From DAOTUB01 sp034437455 (GTDB lineage Bacteria; Chloroflexota; Anaerolineae; B4-G1): a stretch of 12,824 bases of DNA. Location of the stretch: positions 1 to 12,824 of the forward strand of contig DAOTUB010000082.1 of NCBI GenBank assembly GCA_034437455.1, read 5' to 3'. Made by a program: the position numbers and the translations under genes. Shown one piece after another: positions 1 through 5,715 of this stretch (position 1 is its first letter; every line of letters starts with the position of its first letter). The notes beneath the pieces are model-generated. The model saw only the letters and a list, made by a program, of their open reading frames with translations. It had not been told where the DNA came from and did not search any database.

Positions 1-27
1 ACTGCCCTCAACAAGAAGGCAAAAAAA

Positions 28-53
28 AGACCCCTCGTTTGGGCGAGGGGTTT
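28..53. terminator. Stem-loop terminator, possibly bidirectional
   Basis: A CCCCTCG / CGAGGGG stem (31-37 with 44-50) closes on a six-base loop, and flanking A/T bases extend the pairing to 28-53. An A-run at 21-28 gives a U-tract for transcripts coming from the right on the minus strand, while only TTTAT follows on the plus strand. It could end an unseen gene left of the window, or minus-strand transcription. No minus-strand gene is visible here, so its main direction is uncertain. Confidence 0.7.
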
Positions 54-107
54 ATCCCGAACCAGGTGAGTGCGCACCCAGCCGGATGAAGTTATAGTAA
101 CACAGAC

Positions 108-147
108 ACGCCACTGGGTCAAATGACCGGGGTGGCGTTTTTGTTTT
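108..147 (+). terminator. Rho-independent terminator
   Basis: The arms ACGCCAC (108-114) and GTGGCGT (132-138) pair, an inner GGTC/GACC pairing is possible, and the downstream arm runs into a T-rich tract (138-147). The minus strand lacks a T-run after the hairpin, so it acts on plus-strand transcripts. It probably ends a gene lying left of the window. It lies 45 bases before the EAD gene, so it could also act as an attenuator for that gene. No convincing promoter is visible between the hairpin and the gene. Confidence 0.75.
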
Positions 148-192
148 AGAGGGACGAGGCGCCGTTTAGAGCGCCAGGCCTTGGGAGTGGAT

Positions 193-753
193 ATGCAAAA
201 CCTGCATCGTTGCATCGTTGACCATTACGACCGCGAGGAGCTGAGGACGCTGTGCTTCGAGCTGGGCGTGAAATTTGACGCGCTACCCGGCGACGGTACG
301 GCGGCCAAGGCGCGGGAGCTGATCCTCTACTTGGCCCGTCGCGGTGAACTAGAAAAGTTGCTGGACACGCTGCGCCAGGGTCGGCCCGAGGCGTTCGACG
401 CGGCCGGATTGGGTGACGTCGCGGTGGATGATCTGTACGACGCCTTGCCGGACTGGAAGGAGCGTGCCGACTCGCCCGACCGGCGCGCGCTGGACGTGCG
501 GGAAGCGCAGATTGGCGTCCTTGGCGATCACGCCCGCGTTGAGGGCGGGATACACTATCAAAACAAAGTCGGCATCGCTATCGTCGCCGAGCAGCTCACG
601 TTGGGCATCCGCTCTCTGCCTTACAACTATGCCGCGCGCATCCGCAATTTTCTCACCGCTTACCTGGGCACATCAGGGCAGCCGGCGGCGTTGCACGGCG
701 ATCAAGTGCCGGGGAGCGCCGACACGTCAGTCGAGATGTGGCGCGGCTCTTGA
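193..753 (+). CDS. EAD-domain protein, likely the truncated N-terminus of a STAND NTPase
   Basis: This 186-aa protein begins with a roughly 65-residue helical domain. Its pattern (LRTLCFELGV, FDALPGDG, KARELILYLARRGEL, residues 17-55) matches the effector-associated domains described by Aravind and colleagues; I believe it is the EAD7 type, though the number is from memory. EADs are small adaptor domains that pair a STAND sensor with an effector carrying the same domain. Residues 107-125 (IGVLGDHARVEGGIHYQNK) and 142-159 (LPYNYAARIRNFLTAYLG) match the linker that in Chloroflexota usually precedes an AAA/NACHT-type NTPase. Here the reading frame stops 27 residues later and no P-loop follows in any frame. 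I chose ATG 193 over in-frame TTG 181 and GTG 187 because GGGAGTGG (183-190) is a well-placed ribosome site for it. GC is high, unlike the genes that follow. It may be a remnant or a stand-alone adaptor. Confidence 0.65.
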   Translation: MQNLHRCIVDHYDREELRTLCFELGVKFDALPGDGTAAKARELILYLARRGELEKLLDTLRQGRPEAFDAAGLGDVAVDDLYDALPDWKERADSPDRRALDVREAQIGVLGDHARVEGGIHYQNKVGIAIVAEQLTLGIRSLPYNYAARIRNFLTAYLGTSGQPAALHGDQVPGSADTSVEMWRGS

Positions 754-863
754 CCGACAGGCTGTGCTTGCTAGTGATCCTTCCTGGACAGCGCCGACGA
801 GGCCGGAGTGGGCGTCATTTCTAGCCCCTTCCGACAATCTGATCCTTTGTGACACGCAAGCCT

Positions 864-887
864 CACCTGTAGACCTAAGGTGCTTTT
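864..887 (+). promoter_or_regulatory. Ribosome binding site inside a small inverted repeat
   Basis: AAGGTG (877-882) lies five bases before ATG 888 and acts as its Shine-Dalgarno site. CACCT (864-868) is complementary to AGGTG (878-882), with a nine-base loop, so a short hairpin could hide the site. The stem is only five base pairs, so an effect on translation is possible but not shown. No promoter close to consensus is visible in 754-863. Confidence 0.4.
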
Positions 888-1757
888 ATGGAAACCATGA
901 TCAGTTTAGTTCCTGATGTGCTGGGTGGGGACACTCAATCTGTAGAAAGATTCTATTCAATCATCAGCAATGTCCCACCAGCCGAAAAATATATGCTTGA
1001 TATGAGTGCAGTGAGATTCGTAAAACCCTATGGTGTCATTGCCCTGGTCATTGCCGCCCGTGGTCTCTCTATGTTGTCCGGTCAGCAGGTCCATTTGAGC
1101 AATACCTCAGACAAAGTATATCTGTACCTGCACCGTATGAACCTTTTCCAAATCGGCAGCGATTGGCTACAGGCTGCCGACACTTTGGGCCAAGAGTGGT
1201 CTCGCAATCCCCAAACAGCGAATTTACTGGAGTTGACAGTAATCACCGGTCCCAGCGATGTGGAACTCGTGATCTCTCGGGCCGAGCGTATCTTCTCCCG
1301 CTGGCTGCTGGTCCCCAACCTGAGAAATCTGCTTAATGTCCTCAGCGAGCTGTGCGCCAACATCTATCAGCACAGTGGAGACCGTTACGGATGCGTGTTG
1401 ATTCAAAAGTACGAATCCTTCAAGCGTGACCAAGTGATTGTTAACCTGGCTGTAGGGGACTTGGGATGCGGAATTCGCGGCAGCCTGGTTGCCCGCCACG
1501 GCGAGATTGGCCGAGAACCGCTCGATTATTTACGCGAAGCGATGGGCGGCCGGACCTCTCGCCACACTGATCGGGGTGGACTTGGCTTGCGTCGGGTAGA
1601 ACAGATTGCCGCTTCCGAAGGTGGACACCTGTGGCTTCGTTCGGAAACGGCAGCTATCTTCAGCCGAGGTCCAGGCAAAGCAAAAGGACATCGGGACATG
1701 GCCCTGGTCCCAGGGACCCAGGTTGCTGTAGAGTTCCACGCGCCATTGTGTCCTTGA
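888..1757 (+). CDS. STAS-like / GHKL ATPase regulator (anti-sigma-type kinase)
   Basis: This 289-aa soluble protein has two domains. Residues about 30-100 resemble a STAS fold (LDMSAVRFVKPYGVIALV) but lack the phospho-acceptor serine of SpoIIAA, having VKPYG in its place. Residues about 140-285 form a GHKL/HATPase domain: N box with E154, N158 and H162 (LSELCANIYQHS), G1 box DLGCGI (191-196), G2 box GGLGLRR (230-236) and PGT (275-277). There is no HisKA dimerisation or phospho-acceptor domain, so it is closer to SpoIIAB/RsbW serine kinases than to two-component histidine kinases. The STAS-winged-helix gene 97 bases downstream is its obvious partner. Inferred role: an ATP-dependent switch controlling that regulator and through it the CBASS genes. 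ATG 888 is used because of AAGGTG five bases upstream; a second in-frame ATG lies at 897. The stop codon lies within the -35 element of the next promoter. Confidence 0.8.
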   Translation: METMISLVPDVLGGDTQSVERFYSIISNVPPAEKYMLDMSAVRFVKPYGVIALVIAARGLSMLSGQQVHLSNTSDKVYLYLHRMNLFQIGSDWLQAADTLGQEWSRNPQTANLLELTVITGPSDVELVISRAERIFSRWLLVPNLRNLLNVLSELCANIYQHSGDRYGCVLIQKYESFKRDQVIVNLAVGDLGCGIRGSLVARHGEIGREPLDYLREAMGGRTSRHTDRGGLGLRRVEQIAASEGGHLWLRSETAAIFSRGPGKAKGHRDMALVPGTQVAVEFHAPLCP

Positions 1758-1782
1758 CATTTCTTTTCGGTTGGATTATAAT
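1754..1782 (+). promoter_or_regulatory. Consensus sigma70 promoter of the regulator-CBASS operon
   Basis: TTGACA (1754-1759) and TATAAT (1777-1782) are separated by 17 bases, an exact match to the sigma70/sigmaA consensus in sequence and spacing. The -35 box contains the TGA stop of the upstream ATPase gene (1755-1757). Transcription would start near 1789, just before the palindrome at 1794. So strong a promoter before a toxic defence operon would be expected to need repression. It gives the downstream genes transcription separate from the ATPase gene. Confidence 0.85.
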
Positions 1783-1793
1783 TTTAACTAGCT

Positions 1794-1814
1794 GTTCACT
1801 GGAATTCAGTGAAC
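1794..1814. promoter_or_regulatory. 21-bp palindromic operator candidate
   Basis: The arms GTTCACTG (1794-1801) and CAGTGAAC (1807-1814) are perfect reverse complements around GAATT. Counting inward, nine of ten base pairs are symmetric. The site begins about five bases after the expected transcription start, the usual position of a repressor operator. A further half-site AGTGAA (1829-1834) lies exactly 21 bp, two helical turns, after the AGTGAA in the right arm (1808-1813). The likely ligand is the winged-helix protein encoded immediately downstream (autoregulation). An RNA hairpin in the 5' leader is the alternative. Confidence 0.7.
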
Positions 1815-1854
1815 GGTCACGAATGCCAAGTGAAGCCACAGAAAGGATGAAAAG

Positions 1855-2442
1855 ATGGAATCTTATGATATGTCCTTGCTCGGTTCCGAACTTGGTCTTA
1901 TGGAGCGCTACTTTCTCACGAGAGACAAGGGCGAACAAGCATATCTTCTTCTGGCGGCACGCCTTCAAGAAGTACCCGAGGGTCAGCCTCTGGTGCTTGT
2001 TTTCCCACCAGATCAACTAATGGACAGTTCCTTCGCCGATGAATCCGTCGTGCGTTTAGGCGAGGGGGTCATCGCAAGCGAATTCGGGGAACGCTGCGTC
2101 TTATTGGAGGGGTTAACCGATGACTCGATTGCTAACATCAACGCCACCATCAGTCTGCGAGGTCTTAAACTTGCCTTCCTAGCTGTTGAACATACCGGCG
2201 CCTGGCAACTCATTGGCCAGTTAGAGCCAAGCCTCAAGGAAACGCTAGAGATTGTGGCCAGCCGGAGTCGGCTGACGGCTCCGGAGTTAGCGGATCTAAA
2301 AGGCCTGGCTATTAATAGCGCCAGTAATCGTCTGAAACGTTTGTATGATCAAAGACTGCTTCGGCGTGAGCATGAAATTTCAGACAAGGGCTTACAGTAC
2401 ATTTACTATTTCTGGCAGTGGATAGAAACGAAACCGATCTAA
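1855..2442 (+). CDS. STAS-like (DUF4325-type) domain fused to winged helix, putative regulator
   Basis: This is a 195-aa cytoplasmic protein. Residues about 40-112 (PLVLVFPPDQLMDSSFADES, then VRLGEGVIASEFGERCVLLEG) have the alternating strand-helix pattern and SFxDE-type motif of STAS-like DUF4325 domains. Ser58/Ser59 sit where SpoIIAA carries its phosphorylated serine in MDSSG. Residues about 125-190 look like a winged helix: LTAPELADLKGLAINSASNRLKRL as helix-turn-helix and RLLRREHEISDKG as wing. This is a compact design in which a phosphorylatable STAS module is joined directly to a DNA-binding domain. Inferred role: repressor or switch of its own promoter and the CBASS genes, controlled by the upstream GHKL ATPase. 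GAAAGGATGAAAAG before ATG 1855 supplies a moderate ribosome site. The cyclase gene begins 24 bases after its stop. Confidence 0.7.
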   Translation: MESYDMSLLGSELGLMERYFLTRDKGEQAYLLLAARLQEVPEGQPLVLVFPPDQLMDSSFADESVVRLGEGVIASEFGERCVLLEGLTDDSIANINATISLRGLKLAFLAVEHTGAWQLIGQLEPSLKETLEIVASRSRLTAPELADLKGLAINSASNRLKRLYDQRLLRREHEISDKGLQYIYYFWQWIETKPI

Positions 2443-2466
2443 CAAAAGTATAGGAGAAGATAGAGA

Positions 2467-3465
2467 ATGGTTACTCAAAAACAGTTCAAGGACTTTTTGC
2501 ATGATATAGAGCCAAGCTCCACTACGAAGAAAAAGGCAAGCGCTGCGCATACCACCCTCAGAAAATTCCTGCGGGAGCACACCACCTTCAGCGAGTTCCA
2601 CGTAGACACTTTCCTTTCTGGCTCTTACAGGCGTGACACAGCGATTAGACCCGTTACCAAAGAGGGCGAAGAAGAGCGCCCTGACGTGGACATCATCGTG
2701 GTGACCAACCACACTCTCAACGACGAGCCCAAGGACGTACTAAACTTATTATACCGAACCTTGAAGGAAAAGTACGACGATATACGAAAGCAGGCCCGAT
2801 CTGTGGGGATTTCGACGGCAAGCGCGGACATGGATGCCGTGCCAATTATTGCCCCGCAGGGTATGGAAGGCACGCTCTACATCCCCGATAGAAAATTGTC
2901 GCAATGGCTAGTGACCAACCCACCGCGTCACACTTCCTGGACAACTGAGATCAATCAGGTCAGCGGGGGGCGGTTCAAGCCGCTGGTAAAACTGATGAAG
3001 TGGTGGCGCAGAGAAAACCCAACAGTGTCCAAACGTCCCAAGGGATTTGTAATTGAGTGCATCGCGGCCGAATGTATGGATTTTGAGGAAACCCAGTACG
3101 CCGATTTGTTCCTGGGTACACTAGAGGGGATTGTCACCAAGTACGCAATGTATATCGCCGCAGGTAGCTTACCTTTTATCAAAGACCCCGGTGTTCCAAG
3201 TAGTTCCGTGACCAGTGGGATGACCTTTGCTGCGTTCGAAGGTTTTTACAACAAGGCCGAGGCGCATGCCGAGCTAGGTCGACGCGCTCAAAAGGAACAA
3301 GACCCAGAAAAGGCGCTCACGTTATGGAGAAAAATCTTTGGCCCACGGTTTCCCGCCTCCAGCACAGACAAATCCAACAGTCTCCTCAGTGAGGCTGTCG
3401 TACCAACGGGGTCGACATTCCCAGACAAGCCTGTTACTCCTCGCAAGCCAGGAGGGTTTGCGTAA
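2467..3465 (+). CDS. CBASS CD-NTase (cyclic oligonucleotide synthase)
   Basis: This 332-aa protein is a cGAS/DncV-like nucleotidyltransferase, the sensor-synthase of CBASS. The catalytic core shows SGSYRRDTAIRP (51-62, with the GS pair at 52-53), the metal-binding pair D73-V-D75 (RPDVDIIVV) and a third acidic position in SADMDAVPII (D121/D123). The C-terminal half holds the helical part, including LVKLMKWWRRE. On infection such enzymes make a cyclic di- or trinucleotide; the product cannot be read from the sequence, though SAVED partners usually bind trinucleotides. The last 30 or so residues are Pro/Ser/Lys-rich, look disordered and end in KPGGFA, suited to Cap2-mediated conjugation of the C-terminus. 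AGGAGA lies before ATG 2467. The stop and the cap2 start overlap as TAATG, indicating coupled translation. Length fits the family. I did not assign a clade. Confidence 0.9.
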   Translation: MVTQKQFKDFLHDIEPSSTTKKKASAAHTTLRKFLREHTTFSEFHVDTFLSGSYRRDTAIRPVTKEGEEERPDVDIIVVTNHTLNDEPKDVLNLLYRTLKEKYDDIRKQARSVGISTASADMDAVPIIAPQGMEGTLYIPDRKLSQWLVTNPPRHTSWTTEINQVSGGRFKPLVKLMKWWRRENPTVSKRPKGFVIECIAAECMDFEETQYADLFLGTLEGIVTKYAMYIAAGSLPFIKDPGVPSSSVTSGMTFAAFEGFYNKAEAHAELGRRAQKEQDPEKALTLWRKIFGPRFPASSTDKSNSLLSEAVVPTGSTFPDKPVTPRKPGGFA

Positions 3466-5261
3466 TGGAATTTTGGTTCCTTCAGGACATGCAGCGCCTC
3501 GCTCTGGAACGGGACGCCATCCGACACTTAGAGGAAACGGCAGAATGGTTGGACGGTACGGATTGGATATTAGATGGTGGGCTTTGTGTTGACGCGGTCA
3601 TCCGCGCTCATGGGCATAACTATCAAGTCAGAATGTCTTACCCGGCGTTGTTCCCCTCGATTACTCCGATTGTCCGCTCGCAAAATCCCGATGAGCGCTG
3701 GTCCAGCCACCAGTACTTGAGCGGCACATTGTGTCTCGAATGGGGGCCGGATACTTGGCACCCCGACGTGACCGGGGCACAGGTATTAGAGAGTGCGTAT
3801 AAGTTATTATACACCGAGAATCCCTTGGGCTCCAATCAGCACATAGTGGCTCCGTCTCGTCACCGGCTCTCTACTGGCCAAACGCTACGTGGCAGCTATG
3901 GACGTTTCTATGTCGGGAATGAGTTGGCCGACTATCTGGCAGGCCTGCCTGCCAAGACCAGTGGCCTGCTAGAGTTCTCGATTCAATGGCAAAGCAAATC
4001 CTTTCTTGTGTTCATTCAGCAGGTCCAACCCAAGGGAGCACAGGCTTGGAACGATACCTCTATTCCATCAGGCGTGAGTGCCACCGAAACAACCAAGGGC
4101 GCGGTAAAGCATGGCGTTTTCTTCAAGACTAACCTTGATTCCAACGTCATTAGCGGGATCAAGAGTATGAAGGAAATAGAAGATGCACTAGAGCGAGCCG
4201 GACATAGAATTACCTCACTTACAGGTGAGGGGGATGTCAATGTTATGGGGTTGGAGCAACCACCCCTTGGGGTACTGCTTTTGGACTCTGCGAATGAGCC
4301 GTACTTCTTTTTGCTACTTGATTTGAAGGAAGATATAGCCCTACGCTTGGAGCCTGTTCGATCTCACAGACCAACCGAATTGCATCCTCGCATACCTGCT
4401 GATTTACAAGCATTATCCGGCAAATCAGTCGGCATTGTCGGTCTGGGATCTGTGGGAAGCAAAATGGCCCTCTCGCTCGCCCGTACAGGTATATTCCGCT
4501 TCCTGCTCGTAGACGAGGACATCTTTCTTCCCGAGAATGTCTGTCGTCACGTCCTGGACTGGCAAAACATCGGGGAGCACAAGGTAGACGCCGTAGCGGA
4601 AATGTTGCTTCGCATCGCTCCCGATATCAAGGTTGATGTGTCTTATCTGTATCTTACCGGGCAAGAGTCGACTGCGAGTCTAAGCGGTGCATTAAACAAA
4701 CTGGGACATTGCGATTTGCTTATTGATGCTACTGCAGCTCCCCGTGTGTTCAATCTCACATCTGCCGTAGCTACAACCTATGAGCGCCCTTTGGTGTGGG
4801 TTGAAGTGTATGCCGGGGGCATCGGGGGTATGGCCGCTCGAAGTCGCCCGGGGCGTGATCCTGACCCGCACACAATGCGGGCGGCATACCACCATTTCAC
4901 GTCTGAAACACCAGCCGCCGATTTGGTTACTACTCGCGATTACGCGGCGGAGAATGCTGACGGCGACGTTCTGTCTGCTTCTGATGCGGACGTGGGCATC
5001 TTGGCCTGTTGTGCAACGCGTCTGGCGATTGACACTCTGCTCGAACGAGAGCCATCAATGTTCCCACATTCAATGTACCTAGTCGGTCTGGCACGATCCT
5101 GGATTTTCAAAGCCCCTTTTCATACCGTTCCAATCGAAACCGATCATCTGCCTCATCGGGAGCAAAGTACCGATCCGGTATCGAACGAAGTATTGTCGGA
5201 TAACATAACGTTCATTTCCAATCTTCTGGAGAAGCAACCCAGTGCAGATTCTTCTTCCTAG
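3465..5261 (+). CDS. cap2: Cap2, E2-E1 fusion of type II CBASS
   Basis: This 598-aa protein has an N-terminal E2-like (UBC) domain and a C-terminal E1/ThiF adenylation domain. The E2 active cysteine is C90 in GTLCLEWGPDTWHPD, a typical bacterial E2-like signature. The E1 part begins at about residue 319: GIVGLGSVGS (323-332) is the nucleotide-binding loop, followed by VDED (349-352) and N358/R361 in ENVCRH. A long linker (about 125-310) separates them. Cap2 adenylates the CD-NTase C-terminus and transfers it by thioester to a target, priming the cyclase. The segment where many E1-like proteins carry the catalytic cysteine (RSRPGRDPDPHTMRAAYHHF, 459-478) has none; C515/C516 in ILACCATRL are the nearest candidates. 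GGAGG (3451-3455) lies inside the cyclase gene nine bases before this ATG, which overlaps its stop by one base. Confidence 0.92.
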   Translation: MEFWFLQDMQRLALERDAIRHLEETAEWLDGTDWILDGGLCVDAVIRAHGHNYQVRMSYPALFPSITPIVRSQNPDERWSSHQYLSGTLCLEWGPDTWHPDVTGAQVLESAYKLLYTENPLGSNQHIVAPSRHRLSTGQTLRGSYGRFYVGNELADYLAGLPAKTSGLLEFSIQWQSKSFLVFIQQVQPKGAQAWNDTSIPSGVSATETTKGAVKHGVFFKTNLDSNVISGIKSMKEIEDALERAGHRITSLTGEGDVNVMGLEQPPLGVLLLDSANEPYFFLLLDLKEDIALRLEPVRSHRPTELHPRIPADLQALSGKSVGIVGLGSVGSKMALSLARTGIFRFLLVDEDIFLPENVCRHVLDWQNIGEHKVDAVAEMLLRIAPDIKVDVSYLYLTGQESTASLSGALNKLGHCDLLIDATAAPRVFNLTSAVATTYERPLVWVEVYAGGIGGMAARSRPGRDPDPHTMRAAYHHFTSETPAADLVTTRDYAAENADGDVLSASDADVGILACCATRLAIDTLLEREPSMFPHSMYLVGLARSWIFKAPFHTVPIETDHLPHREQSTDPVSNEVLSDNITFISNLLEKQPSADSSS

Positions 5262-5715
5262 TGAAGTCGAGCAGCAGATTGTGGCAGCGCTGAAACAAGC
5301 TGGGCAGCGAGAAATCGGTGGCATATTGATGGGAGAATGTGTTGCAGATGCCGTCTACCGGATATGTGACCTCACCATCCAACGCCATGGGGGGAATTTT
5401 GCATCATTTGTGCGCCTAATCCAAGGAATTCTTGATCCGTTGAACAGATTTTTTCGCGAAACAGGCTACAATTACACTCAGTTTAACTACTTGGGCGAGT
5501 GGCACTCTCATCCCGCCTTTGACCCTAAGCCAAGCAGTCTTGACTGCGGAACAATGTGGGCGATCGTAGAAGATCCAAAGGTAGGTGCTAACTTTGCAGT
5601 TTTGATGGTTGTCCAGCTGGACAAGGCCGACCGGTTAGAGGGCACAATGACCGTATTCTTACCAGGGCGCCGGATGTTCGAGGGTAAGTTGATACGAGAA
5701 GGGGCAAAGACATGA
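5242..5715 (+). CDS. cap3: Cap3, JAB/JAMM deconjugating peptidase
   Basis: This 157-aa protein is a complete JAB/MPN zinc isopeptidase. Catalytic Glu is E24 in REIGGILMGE; the metal site is H88-S-H90 in LGEWHSHP, followed by S98 and D101 in KPSSLD, giving the HxHx7Sx2D pattern. Cap3 removes CD-NTase from the targets to which Cap2 attached it, limiting or resetting priming. The start is GTG 5242, 20 bases inside the end of cap2, with GGAGAAG about eight bases upstream; no ATG precedes the conserved N-terminal helix in this frame. The stop overlaps the next start by four bases (ATGA). Length is usual for Cap3. Confidence 0.9.
   Translation: MQILLPSEVEQQIVAALKQAGQREIGGILMGECVADAVYRICDLTIQRHGGNFASFVRLIQGILDPLNRFFRETGYNYTQFNYLGEWHSHPAFDPKPSSLDCGTMWAIVEDPKVGANFAVLMVVQLDKADRLEGTMTVFLPGRRMFEGKLIREGAKT

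Noticed and set aside
93..98. TATAGT as a -10 box between the two left terminators
   Set aside because: There is no matching -35 box, and a transcript from it would meet the terminator at once.
750..777. TTGACC followed at 16 bp by TAGTGA as a promoter for the ATPase gene
   Set aside because: The -10 match is only two of six bases; not strong enough to annotate.
413..916. 167-codon plus-strand frame overlapping the EAD gene and the ATPase start
   Set aside because: It is the +1 shadow of the GC-rich EAD gene, Arg/Cys/Trp-rich with no domain and no ribosome site.
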